This document shows, in pieces, positions 35,713 to 43,780 of a stretch of 64,000 bases of DNA. Every line of letters starts with the position of its first letter. Position 1 is the first letter of the stretch. The position numbers and the translations under genes are program-made. Below the pieces are notes generated by a model, which did no database searches, was not told where the DNA came from, and saw only the letters and a program-made list of their open reading frames with translations. Origin of the DNA: GCA-2716065 sp036123135 (GTDB lineage Bacteria > Bacteroidota > Bacteroidia > Flavobacteriales_D > Parvicellaceae); NCBI GenBank assembly GCA_036123135.1, contig JAZADZ010000102.1, positions 1 through 64,000 on the forward strand, in the 5' to 3' direction.

Positions 35713-36141
35713 CTACTTTTCAAACAACATGTCTAGGTCTTTAAATGCTTTAAATTCCAACGCATTTCCAGATGGATCTAAAAAAAACATTGTAGCTTGC
35801 TCTCCTGGTTCCCCTTTAAATCTTACGTAAGGTTCAATCACAAACTTTATATTATAATTTCTTAGGTTTGAAGCTAATCCTTCCCATTCAGACATGGATA
35901 AAACTACACCAAAATGAGGTATAGGTACTCCATGTCCATCAACTAAATTGGTTGATACATCCGATTTTTTACCTGTCTGATGTATAACAAATTGATGACC
36001 AAAAAAATTAAAATCTACCCAAGATTCGCTCGACCTACCTTCCTTCATTTTTAAAACATCTTTGTAAAAAGATCTACACTCAGACAAGTTATGGACAGGA
36101 ACTGCTAAATGGAATGGCTTTAATGGTATATCTTTTGTCAT
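35713..36141 (-). CDS. VOC family (glyoxalase-like) protein
   Basis: A 142-aa single VOC fold: KPFHLAVPVHNLSECRSFYKDVL, HFGVVLSMSEWEGLA, and FLDPSGNALEFKAFKD with the C-terminal Glu of a metal site. The His of HLAVPV and the Glu of LEFK are the expected first and last metal ligands. Substrate unknown. It sits only 1 bp after the convergent CotH gene and is divergent from the peroxiredoxin gene. Confidence 0.8.
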   Translation of the reverse strand: MTKDIPLKPFHLAVPVHNLSECRSFYKDVLKMKEGRSSESWVDFNFFGHQFVIHQTGKKSDVSTNLVDGHGVPIPHFGVVLSMSEWEGLASNLRNYNIKFVIEPYVRFKGEPGEQATMFFLDPSGNALEFKAFKDLDMLFEK

Positions 36142-36163
36142 CTAGTTTAAAATTTGTTAACAA

Positions 36164-36196
36164 TTGACACTATAAATCAAAGTGTGCTTATATTAG
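36164..36196 (+). promoter_or_regulatory. Promoter of the peroxiredoxin operon
   Basis: TTG (36164-36166, within TTGACA), 22 bp, then TATATTAG (36189-36196), one base off TAnnTTTG. The expected start near 36203 leaves about 22 nt before the ATG at 36225. Confidence 0.4.
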
Positions 36197-36224
36197 CGCC
36201 TCATAATCAATAAATATAAAAAAT

Positions 36225-36866
36225 ATGTCAACTTTTGTAGGAAAAAAATTCCCAAATATGAGTGTTGATGCCATGGATGAAATGGGCGACACCATTCAAG
36301 TAAATGTTTTCGAAGAAGCAACAAAAAACAATAAAAAAGTAGTTTTATTTTGGTACCCTAAAGACTTCACATATGTATGTCCAACAGAGCTTCATGCTTT
36401 TCAAGAAGCTTTGCCTGAGTTTGAAAAAAGGAATACTGTTGTTATTGGTGCTTCATGCGACACTGCTGAGGTTCATTTTGCATGGCTGAATACTTCAAAA
36501 GACAATGGAGGAATTGAAGGAGTAACATACCCAATTCTTGCAGACACCAACAGAAACTTAGCCAATATTTTAGGAGTTCTTGATGTTTCCAGTGAAAGAT
36601 ACGACGAAGATTACGATGCAATTCAACTTGAAGGAGGAAACATTCCTTACAGAGCAACATTTATTCTCGATGAGCAAGGAATGGTATTTCATCAGGGAAT
36701 AAATTTCTTTCCTGTTGGAAGAAATGTGAATGAAATTTTAAGACTAGTTGATGCATATGCTCACAATCAAAAATTTGGTGAGGTTTGTCCTGCAAATTGG
36801 GAAGAGGGAAAAGACGCTATGAAAGAAAACAGAGATGGTGTTGCCGATTACCTTTCAAAACACTAA
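36225..36866 (+). CDS. Typical 2-Cys peroxiredoxin (AhpC/Tsa)
   Basis: A 213-aa protein with the peroxidatic Cys in DFTYVCPTELHAFQ and a resolving Cys in GEVCPANWEEG near the C-terminus. It is cytoplasmic and reduces hydroperoxides. The next gene, a thioredoxin with WCGNC, starts 2 bp after its stop and is the likely electron donor; a DUF6952-like small gene follows. This peroxiredoxin-thioredoxin-small protein order suggests one redox unit. Confidence 0.92.
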   Translation: MSTFVGKKFPNMSVDAMDEMGDTIQVNVFEEATKNNKKVVLFWYPKDFTYVCPTELHAFQEALPEFEKRNTVVIGASCDTAEVHFAWLNTSKDNGGIEGVTYPILADTNRNLANILGVLDVSSERYDEDYDAIQLEGGNIPYRATFILDEQGMVFHQGINFFPVGRNVNEILRLVDAYAHNQKFGEVCPANWEEGKDAMKENRDGVADYLSKH

Positions 36867-36867
36867 A

Positions 36868-37182
36868 ATGCTTGTTGATTTAACCACCGATACATTACAA
36901 AATGAAATTGACCAACACGAAAAAGTGTTGGTTCAATTTTCAGCTGGTTGGTGTGGAAATTGTAGGATAATGAAACCCAAATTGAAAAAATTTGCCACGC
37001 AATTCGATTCCATTAAATTTTTCGTCATTGACGCAGAAAAAAATCCCATTTCAAGAAAACTAGCAAATGTTGACAACTTACCTACGTTTGCTTTTTTTAA
37101 AAACGGGAAATTGGAAAATCAAGTTCAAACCAATAAAACTGATGTTTTATTAAATTTCGTTAATGAGGCTACCAATAATTAA
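36868..37182 (+). CDS. Thioredoxin family protein
   Basis: A 104-aa protein starting MLVDLTTDTLQNEI. The active site is WCGNC in VQFSAGWCGNCRIMKPKL, followed by FVIDAEKNP and the cis-Pro region NLPTFAFFKNG. The ATG at 36868 lies two bases after the peroxiredoxin stop; the longer frame overlaps that gene and is not family-like. It probably reduces the peroxiredoxin upstream. It overlaps the next gene by 20 bp. Confidence 0.9.
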   Translation: MLVDLTTDTLQNEIDQHEKVLVQFSAGWCGNCRIMKPKLKKFATQFDSIKFFVIDAEKNPISRKLANVDNLPTFAFFKNGKLENQVQTNKTDVLLNFVNEATNN

Positions 37183-37417
37183 ACACACCCTAAACTTCAT
37201 TCAAGAAAATGACTCTGATTATATTGAAGAGTGTATTCAAGTACTAGAGCATTTAACGGACTCATCAAATATTAAAGACGAGGAAATTGACGTAATTGGA
37301 GAGCTGCTTTCTAATCTGTACGGAGCAATTGAAGTGAATCAGGCAATTGAGAATGGATCAAAACAGAAAGATGCCTTGAATGAATTTATGAAAAGAGTCC
37401 AAGGATCAATTGATTAA
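37163..37417 (+). CDS. Small DUF6952-like protein
   Basis: An 84-aa acidic, all-helical protein (MRLPIIKHTLNFIQENDSDYIEECIQVLEHL...). It resembles the small DUF6952 proteins that follow peroxiredoxin-thioredoxin pairs in Bacteroidota; the family name is from memory and moderately certain. It overlaps thioredoxin by 20 bp in another frame. No Cys pair suggests that it is not itself a redox enzyme. Function unknown. Confidence 0.6.
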   Translation: MRLPIIKHTLNFIQENDSDYIEECIQVLEHLTDSSNIKDEEIDVIGELLSNLYGAIEVNQAIENGSKQKDALNEFMKRVQGSID

Positions 37418-37428
37418 GCTTTTTGTTA

Positions 37429-38511
37429 ATGAAAAAAGCACTAGTAATCTCTATTTTTTTCATTGACCTCCTATCGTTTGCTCAAAATACGAAACCAATC
37501 TTTGCTCTGCTTGAGGACGAAAAATATCTAAAAAATGATGTTTTTATCGGGGCAAGCCTAAACCATTTTCAGCTAAATGGCCCTATTGAAAATATTTTTC
37601 TCTCTGAGTTTCGATATCTTACACCTGCTAATGCATTTAAACAAACAAGAATACACCCAAAACCAAATGTCTGGAAATGGGATAAATGTAACGATTTTTT
37701 AGAGTTCGCAAACAAACATAAATTAACCCTACGTATTCACGGTCCAATTAGTCCACAAGCATCAAAATGGGCGAAAGATGACTCTAGGACTAAAGAGGAA
37801 TTGAAAAGTGTTATGGAAGATTATTTCACAGCTCTTTGCAAAAGAATAAACAAGGAAAATACTGTCCGATGGATGGATGTTGTTAATGAAACTATCTTAA
37901 GAGATGGAAGATGGTTCAAAGAAAAACCTGGAATATCTAATTGGGAAAATCCATGGACTCAAATTGGTTTAACTGCTGAAGAAATACCCATTTATATTTT
38001 GCGTGCTTTCGAAATTGCAACTCAATATGCTCCAAATGTAAAATTGGTCTATAATCAAAATGGAGGGATGGAAAAAATAATGTGGGATAAAGTTATCTCT
38101 ACCATAAAACTTCTAAAGTCAAAAGGGCTAAGAGTTGATGCTATTGGCTGGCAAGCACACCTTAGATATGATAAGTTTAGTGATGATGATTTAAATCAAC
38201 TTTCCTCTTTAATAGATTGGGCGCACGAAAACAATATGGAATTTCACATTACAGAGCTTAATTTATGGGTGAAAGAAGAAAATTTTGATAAAAATGAAGT
38301 TAAAAATTGGCAAGCTGACACTTATTCGGAAATTTATGAACTTGCTCTTTCAAAAAAACAAAATGGTCCGGTAGTAATCAATCATTGGGGGCTTTTGGAT
38401 AGAAAAGGAAACAATCAGCTGAATAAAAATATCTTAAGTCTTTATGACAATCAGTTTAACCCAAATTTAGTGCTTGAACGGCTGAGGAATGTATTAGAAA
38501 ATCAAAAGTAA
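37429..38511 (+). CDS. Secreted GH10 endo-1,4-beta-xylanase
   Basis: A 360-aa protein: signal peptide (MKKALVISIFFIDLLSFAQ), then a GH10 TIM barrel with WKWDKCNDFLEFANKH, LRIHGPISPQ, the acid/base Glu in DVVNET, IGWQAHLRYD, and the nucleophile Glu in FHITELNLW. WGLLDRKGN near the end matches the GH10 C-terminal barrel. It should cut the beta-1,4-xylan backbone. No CBM or T9SS domain is visible, so it would be periplasmic or released. No SusCD pair or other glycosidases are nearby, so it is not a normal polysaccharide locus. Confidence 0.9.
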   Translation: MKKALVISIFFIDLLSFAQNTKPIFALLEDEKYLKNDVFIGASLNHFQLNGPIENIFLSEFRYLTPANAFKQTRIHPKPNVWKWDKCNDFLEFANKHKLTLRIHGPISPQASKWAKDDSRTKEELKSVMEDYFTALCKRINKENTVRWMDVVNETILRDGRWFKEKPGISNWENPWTQIGLTAEEIPIYILRAFEIATQYAPNVKLVYNQNGGMEKIMWDKVISTIKLLKSKGLRVDAIGWQAHLRYDKFSDDDLNQLSSLIDWAHENNMEFHITELNLWVKEENFDKNEVKNWQADTYSEIYELALSKKQNGPVVINHWGLLDRKGNNQLNKNILSLYDNQFNPNLVLERLRNVLENQK

Positions 38512-38537
38512 ACACTACAATAGCATTCCAATACAAA

Positions 38538-40574
38538 CTATACCCTTACTCCCATGACACAAACATCATCAAGCTGTTCATTATCCCCTTTCCAGTTTAA
38601 AAATTCTTTCTCAACAAGCTTTCCTTGTTGCTCGATTTCTTGAGAGCTAATTTCAAGAAGGAAATTTTTAAAATTGCTGTTTTTGTATTTTCGATTCCTA
38701 TCTCCTCCAAATTGGTCCGCAAAACCATCGGTATATAAATAAATAACGTCCTTCTTTTTCAATTGTATAATTTTTGAAGAAAATAAAATTCCCTTTCCTA
38801 AATAAAAACCAACTGGTCTTCGGTCACCTTTGTATTCATGAAGCTTACCCTCGCTTGCAATAACCATTGAATTGTGAGCGCCTGAATACATCAGTTCGTT
38901 ATTTGAAATGTTTAGTCTACACAAGATCATATCCATTCCATCTCTTTGAGAGTTCTCACCATTTAAAGATGAAAAAGAACTTTTGAGTTTTTCGCTCACT
39001 GCATCTAGAATTTTATTTGTTTTTATTAGCCCTTTTTCAACAATCATTTCATTTAGTAGTGAATTACCGATCATACTCATCAAAGCACCAGGAACCCCAT
39101 GACCAGTACAATCAATAACTGAAAAGTAAATGAAGTTTTCTTTAACATGCATCCAATAAAAATCTCCACTAACAAGTTCTTTGGGATTGTAATAAATAAA
39201 ATTATTTGGAAGATGTGAAGAAATAAATTCTTTGGATGTTAAAACTGCCTCTTGTATTTTTTTTGCATAGGAAATACTATCGGTGATTTCATTGTTCTTC
39301 TGCTCAACCAATTGTTTTTGTTTTTCCACAAGTTGCTTTTGCTCTCGTATGAATTTCAATCTTCTTAAGAGCAAAAATGACAAAACCAAAGCCAGAAATA
39401 AAATTCCAGAAATTAAATAATTGACAACATCTGAAGTCTTTTTCTCTTTAAGAATAATTTGTTGATCGTATTTATTTTGAAGCATTGAAATGTTAGAGAC
39501 TTTTTTTCTATTGTAAAGAGAGTCTTTATAGTGTGAATAAAGTTTGAAATACTTGAAAGATTTTTCAATCGAATCCCATTCTTGATATACTTTTGAAATT
39601 AGCTCATAGGAATTCATCAAACCCTCCTTGTCGTTAATGGTGTAAGCAGATTGAACGGAATTTTTTAAAAAGCGTATAGCATCTGAATAGTCTTTTTTTA
39701 AATAGAAATTATTTCCAATGCCCTGTTGATTTCTAATTTTTCCCCATGTATTAGAATGTAGTTTTGTAATTTCAAGCGATTTCATGTAATTATCAATCGA
39801 TTTATCGTAATCTTTAAGGTTAAAATAAAAATCACCAAGCTTTGTCAATACATATGATTCTGCATTCAGATTGAACGTAACCTTACTTAATCGCAAGGCT
39901 TCATTAAAATTTTTTCGAGCTTCATCGAAATTTCCTAGATGATTGTATACATTTCCCAAGTAAGCGTAAGATCTTGATAATTCTAAAAAGTCTTTATTTT
40001 CTTCTTTAATCTGAACTGAATTAGTGAGATTTTCTAACGCAGAATTATAATCTCCAAAAATATCGTTGATGTCTCCAATGGTCTCGTATACTCTTCCTAT
40101 ACCAATGGAAAAATTCTCCTTCTCAAAAATAGTTTTTGCTTTCAATAGTAAATTCATACTATGCTCGTAATTCCCTCTACCATTTGATGTTCTTGCCATG
40201 AGCCGATAACATGACCCTAATCCAATCTGATTGTTTGCTTTTTCAAAATAATTTATAGCGCTGTCATAATACGCTTCGGAAGCTAAATAATTGTCAACTC
40301 GAAAAGAATAATATCCTAAATTTAAATAGCTCTGAGCTACACCATCCAAATAGTTACTTTCAAGTGCTAGTTGTAATGCTTGTTTTGAATAAGTGGAAGA
40401 ATTTTGAGGTAAATAGTAAATGTAAAATCTGCTCAATTTATTTAGTTCGTTTACCTTATTTTGGATTGATTTTGGTGAATGTATAATTTCATCTGCTGAA
40501 TGGTTGGTTGGGCCTTGAGAAGAAACGAAACTTAAGTAAAGAGAAAAACTAAAAAGGAGAACATAATTTTTCAT
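38538..40574 (-). CDS. TPR-sensor PP2C (SpoIIE) phosphatase, membrane bound
   Basis: A 678-aa protein; the start at 40574 gives the signal peptide MKNYVLLFSFSLYLSFVSSQ. About eight TPR units (residues 60-350: YLNLGYYSFRVDNY, AYLGNVYNHLGNFDEARKNF, and so on) face the periplasm. A single membrane helix (YLISGILFLALVLSFLLLRR, near 385) and a Gln/Lys coiled coil (EQKQLVEKQKQLVEQ) follow, then a cytoplasmic SpoIIE-type phosphatase: NPKELVSGDFYW, IDCTGHGVPGALMSM and VIYLYTDGFADQFGG. It probably senses an envelope signal and dephosphorylates an anti-anti-sigma-like or SiaC-type partner. A SiaC gene lies 21 kb away. It is a lone gene. Confidence 0.88.
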   Translation of the reverse strand: MKNYVLLFSFSLYLSFVSSQGPTNHSADEIIHSPKSIQNKVNELNKLSRFYIYYLPQNSSTYSKQALQLALESNYLDGVAQSYLNLGYYSFRVDNYLASEAYYDSAINYFEKANNQIGLGSCYRLMARTSNGRGNYEHSMNLLLKAKTIFEKENFSIGIGRVYETIGDINDIFGDYNSALENLTNSVQIKEENKDFLELSRSYAYLGNVYNHLGNFDEARKNFNEALRLSKVTFNLNAESYVLTKLGDFYFNLKDYDKSIDNYMKSLEITKLHSNTWGKIRNQQGIGNNFYLKKDYSDAIRFLKNSVQSAYTINDKEGLMNSYELISKVYQEWDSIEKSFKYFKLYSHYKDSLYNRKKVSNISMLQNKYDQQIILKEKKTSDVVNYLISGILFLALVLSFLLLRRLKFIREQKQLVEKQKQLVEQKNNEITDSISYAKKIQEAVLTSKEFISSHLPNNFIYYNPKELVSGDFYWMHVKENFIYFSVIDCTGHGVPGALMSMIGNSLLNEMIVEKGLIKTNKILDAVSEKLKSSFSSLNGENSQRDGMDMILCRLNISNNELMYSGAHNSMVIASEGKLHEYKGDRRPVGFYLGKGILFSSKIIQLKKKDVIYLYTDGFADQFGGDRNRKYKNSNFKNFLLEISSQEIEQQGKLVEKEFLNWKGDNEQLDDVCVMGVRV

Positions 40575-40629
40575 TACATCCAATTTAAACATTAAAAAAG
40601 TATTCTAGAAAATATTATTCAAATAATAC

Positions 40630-40656
40630 AAAAAAGCCACCCAATCGGATGGCTTT
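40630..40656 (-). terminator. Terminator after tRNA-Ser
   Basis: On the reverse strand AAAGCCATCC pairs with GGGTGGCTTT (10-bp stem, one G-T pair) around a 4-nt loop, followed by a T run. It starts 6 bp after the tRNA. Confidence 0.8.
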
Positions 40657-40661
40657 CTGAG

Positions 40662-40745
40662 CGGAGAGACTGGGACTCGAACCCAGGCAACGATTGCTCG
40701 TTGACAGCTTAGCAGGCTGTTGCATTACCACTCTGCCACCTCTCC
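40662..40745 (-). tRNA. tRNA-Ser (anticodon GCU)
   Basis: The reverse strand folds as a tRNA: acceptor GGAGAGG/TCTCTCC (one G-T pair) and discriminator G; an anticodon arm with loop CTGCTAA (anticodon GCT); a long variable arm (CAACGA/TCGTTG), which is typical of Ser; and the T arm GGTTCGAGTCC. It reads AGC/AGU codons. The 3' CCA is not encoded. A promoter and a terminator frame it. Confidence 0.96.
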
Positions 40746-40765
40746 CTATAAAAATCAATTGAGTG

Positions 40766-40795
40766 CAAAAATAACACAGTTTTTGAATTCAACAA
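40766..40795 (-). promoter_or_regulatory. Promoter of the tRNA-Ser gene
   Basis: On the reverse strand, TTG (40795-40793), 19 bp, then TATTTTTG (40773-40766). The expected start near 40759 leaves a 5' leader of about 13 nt before the mature tRNA end at 40745. Confidence 0.6.
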
Positions 40796-40867
40796 CAAGT
40801 CTTTTTTGCTTATGGATAAAAAAAGACAAATTTTAAAAAATCTCAAACTTTAAATGCAACTATTAAT

Positions 40868-40875
40868 TAAATTTG
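40868..40875 (+). promoter_or_regulatory. -7 element for the thiolase gene
   Basis: TAAATTTG matches TAnnTTTG 37 bp before the thiolase ATG. No TTG lies at the right distance upstream. Confidence 0.35.
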
Positions 40876-40912
40876 CTTTTCAATAAAATCAAAAAAACAT
40901 AAGTTAAATTCT

Positions 40913-42088
40913 ATGAGAGAAGTTGTAATTATCTCTGCAGTAAGAACACCAATGGGTAGCTTTGGAGGAGGTTTATCCTCTGTCAATGCACCAACCCTTG
41001 GTGCCACAGCTATTAAAGGAGCCATACAAAAAGCAAACATTAGTCCTGAAATAATTGAAGAAGTTTTTATGGGAAATGTGTTGCAAGCCAATCTTGGACA
41101 AGCCCCTGCTAGACAAGCTGCAATGTATGCTGGAATCGGTAAAAACGTTCCATGTACAACTGTAAATAAAGTATGTGCATCTGGGATGAAAGCAATTAGT
41201 CTTGCAGTTCAAGCTATCAAATGTTCTGATGCTGATGTTGTTGTTGCTGGAGGAATGGAAAATATGTCTATGGTTCCTCACTATTACTCTGCAAGAAATG
41301 CTACTAAATTGGGCGACACCAAAATGACCGATGGAATGGTTAAAGATGGACTTACTGATGCTTATCATAAAACCCATATGGGCGTTTCTGCCGATAAATG
41401 CGCTGTAGATCACAACATCTCAAGAGAAGACCAGGATAACTTTGCTATAGAATCTTACCAAAGAGCAGCCAATGCATGGGAGCAGGGTAAGTTTGATAAT
41501 GAAGTTATCCCAGTTGAAGTTCCTCAGCGAAGAGGAGAACCAATAATAATTCAAAAAGATGAGGAATACTCAAACGTTAAAATGGATAAGCTTCCTAAGC
41601 TTCGCGCTGTATTTTCTAAAGAAGGGACTGTGACTGCTGCCAATGCATCAACACTAAATGATGGAGCCTCCGCACTCATTTTAATGAGCAAAGAAAAAGC
41701 TGAAAAGCTCGGTCTTCAACCCATTGCTAAAATTTTGAGTTACGCAGATGCGGCTCAAGAACCTGAACTATTTACCACTTCCCCATCTGTTGCTATTCCA
41801 AAAGCACTTAAAAAAGCGAATCTTAGTATAGATGACATAGACTATTGGGAACTCAATCAAGCTTTTTCTGTTGTGGGTTTAGCAAACTGCAAAAAACTTG
41901 GCTTAAATCCATCTAAAGTTGACGTTAATGGAGGAGCTGTAGCACTTGGTCACCCTTTAGGAAGTAGTGGATCAAGGATTATTGTAACATTAATCAATGT
42001 ATTGAAACAGAATAAAGGAAAATTCGGTGCAGCTGGAATCTGTAATGGTGGTGGTGGCGCTTCTGCAATGGTTATTGAAAATTTATAA
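40913..42088 (+). CDS. Acetyl-CoA C-acetyltransferase (thiolase)
   Basis: A 391-aa protein with all thiolase motifs: the nucleophilic Cys88 in VNKVCASGMKA, GGMENMSMVP, the His in GGAVALGHPLGSSG, and the second Cys in GICNGGGGASAM. It condenses or cleaves acetoacetyl-CoA. With HMG-CoA lyase at 26 kb it fits leucine or ketone-body metabolism. SixA starts 9 bp after its stop on the same strand and may share its transcript. Confidence 0.93.
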   Translation: MREVVIISAVRTPMGSFGGGLSSVNAPTLGATAIKGAIQKANISPEIIEEVFMGNVLQANLGQAPARQAAMYAGIGKNVPCTTVNKVCASGMKAISLAVQAIKCSDADVVVAGGMENMSMVPHYYSARNATKLGDTKMTDGMVKDGLTDAYHKTHMGVSADKCAVDHNISREDQDNFAIESYQRAANAWEQGKFDNEVIPVEVPQRRGEPIIIQKDEEYSNVKMDKLPKLRAVFSKEGTVTAANASTLNDGASALILMSKEKAEKLGLQPIAKILSYADAAQEPELFTTSPSVAIPKALKKANLSIDDIDYWELNQAFSVVGLANCKKLGLNPSKVDVNGGAVALGHPLGSSGSRIIVTLINVLKQNKGKFGAAGICNGGGGASAMVIENL

Positions 42089-42097
42089 CCCTAATTT

Positions 42098-42583
42098 TTG
42101 AAACAACTTTGTATTATTCGTCATGGAAAATCTGACTGGGGAAATCCCTTTTTAGACGACTTTGATAGGCCTTTAAACAATAGGGGACATTTAGATGCCA
42201 AAAAAATCGGAACTTTTTTAGCCAACAACTGCATTGCTGAAAAAATTATTTCATCTTCTGCAAAAAGAGCTATCAATACTGCATACTTAATTGCAACTCA
42301 GCTGAATTACGACAAAAAAGATATTGTTCAAACCAAAACACTTTATCATGCTTCACTTGAAGTTCTTATTAAAACCATTCATAGCACAGATGATGATGTA
42401 AATACATTATACATTATAGGACATAATCCTGGACTATCAAGTTTATGTGGGTATTTAACAGACGAATATTTGGAGCTTAAAACGTGTTGTGTAGCAGTGT
42501 TACAATCGGATCTAAGTTCATGGAAAAATTGGGTTCGAGGGGTGGCCATCTTACACCAATACATTTCGCCAAAGGACATGTAA
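42098..42583 (+). CDS. SixA-like histidine phosphatase
   Basis: A 161-aa protein starting at TTG: MKQLCIIRHGKSDWGNP. The RHG motif is the phosphohistidine nucleophile; the second catalytic His is in YIIGHNPGLS. This is the SixA subgroup of the histidine-phosphatase superfamily, which can remove phosphate from phosphohistidine proteins such as HPt domains. The real substrate is unknown. It lies 9 bp after the thiolase stop, and converges on ilvE. Confidence 0.85.
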   Translation: MKQLCIIRHGKSDWGNPFLDDFDRPLNNRGHLDAKKIGTFLANNCIAEKIISSSAKRAINTAYLIATQLNYDKKDIVQTKTLYHASLEVLIKTIHSTDDDVNTLYIIGHNPGLSSLCGYLTDEYLELKTCCVAVLQSDLSSWKNWVRGVAILHQYISPKDM

Positions 42584-42599
42584 ACTAAAAAAATCGAGC

Positions 42600-43667
42600 C
42601 TAAACAGATTCTATCCAGCCAAAAGTGTCTTCAGTAGCACCTTTCTTGTAGTCAATAAGATGTTTTAAAATTTTAGAGGAAAAACTTTCTTGATCTGAAG
42701 TTGGAAGAATGTAGTCCTGACCATTGAAATGAATTTTATTAATTGGAGCAATGGTAGCAGCAGTTCCAGCACCGAAAGCTTCTTGCATTGTTCCATTTTC
42801 AAAAGAGCTGATGATTTCCTGCACTGAAATCCGACGTTCTTCAACTTCAACTCCCCAAGAGCGAGCGATGTCAAGAATACTTCTTTTAGTAATTCCGTCC
42901 AGAATAGTATCGCCAGACATTGGACTTAATAATTTTCCATTTACCATGAAGATAATATTCATTGTCCCAGACTCTTCAATGTATTTGTGTTCTTTAGCAT
43001 CGGTCCATATGAGCTGAGTAAACCCTTGGTCTTGTCCCAACTTTGCAGGAAACAATGCTGCAGCATAATTACCAGCAGCTTTTGCAAATCCTGTCCCACC
43101 ACTAACTGCTCTTGAGTATTTTGTTTCAATTTTTACAGGAACAGAAGAACTGTAATATGCACCCACAGGACAGGTGAAAATCATGAACTTGTAGGTAACA
43201 GAGGGACGAATTCCTACATACGGGTCAGTAGCAAATAAAAAAGGTCGTATGTATAAAGAATACCCTTCCAAAGAAGGTACCCATCCGCGATCAACGTTTA
43301 ATAAAGATTTTAATGCTTCCAAAAACAAGTCTTCGGGCACATCAGGCATACACATTCTGTTGGCAGAAATATTAAGTCGTTTTATGTTGTCGTTGGCTCT
43401 GAAAAGTAATACGTTTCCTGAAGAATCCTTGTGAGCTTTCATTCCTTCAAAACAACTTTGTCCATAATGCAATACAGAAGTTGCTGGGGAAATTGATATA
43501 TCTCCATACGGGATAATTTCAGGATTCTGCCATTGACCATTGCTGTATTCCATTGTAAACATATGATCTGAAAAAACCTTTCCAAAAGGTAGGTTTTCCA
43601 AATCGACATTGGGTAATCTAGAATGAGCTACTTTATGAATATTGATTTTAGCAATGTCTTCCACCAT
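42600..43667 (-). CDS. ilvE: Branched-chain-amino-acid aminotransferase
   Basis: A 355-aa class IV aminotransferase. Key features: HYGQSCFEGMKAHKD, YIRPFLFATDPYVG, the PLP lysine in GFAKAAGNYAAALFP, ESGTMNIIFMV and GITKRSILDIARSWG. It exchanges the amino group between Val, Leu or Ile and 2-oxoglutarate, the last step of synthesis or the first step of breakdown. Together with HMG-CoA lyase (26 kb) it covers both ends of leucine catabolism. It stands alone between sixA and recQ. Confidence 0.95.
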   Translation of the reverse strand: MVEDIAKINIHKVAHSRLPNVDLENLPFGKVFSDHMFTMEYSNGQWQNPEIIPYGDISISPATSVLHYGQSCFEGMKAHKDSSGNVLLFRANDNIKRLNISANRMCMPDVPEDLFLEALKSLLNVDRGWVPSLEGYSLYIRPFLFATDPYVGIRPSVTYKFMIFTCPVGAYYSSSVPVKIETKYSRAVSGGTGFAKAAGNYAAALFPAKLGQDQGFTQLIWTDAKEHKYIEESGTMNIIFMVNGKLLSPMSGDTILDGITKRSILDIARSWGVEVEERRISVQEIISSFENGTMQEAFGAGTAATIAPINKIHFNGQDYILPTSDQESFSSKILKHLIDYKKGATEDTFGWIESV

Positions 43668-43780
43668 TGAGCCTGATTTTAGAGCACGAATTTAATAAAT
43701 TTAAGCAGACTATTAACTTAATTTTAACGTAAATTAAATGTTTAAAATAAATCACTCCTTTTATATAGAAAAATATCAAA

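Noticed and set aside
36164..36196. TTGACA-N19-TATATT read as a sigma-70 promoter of E. coli type
   Set aside because: The spacing is long for E. coli, and in this genome the TTG plus TATATTAG reading as a Bacteroidota promoter is more consistent.
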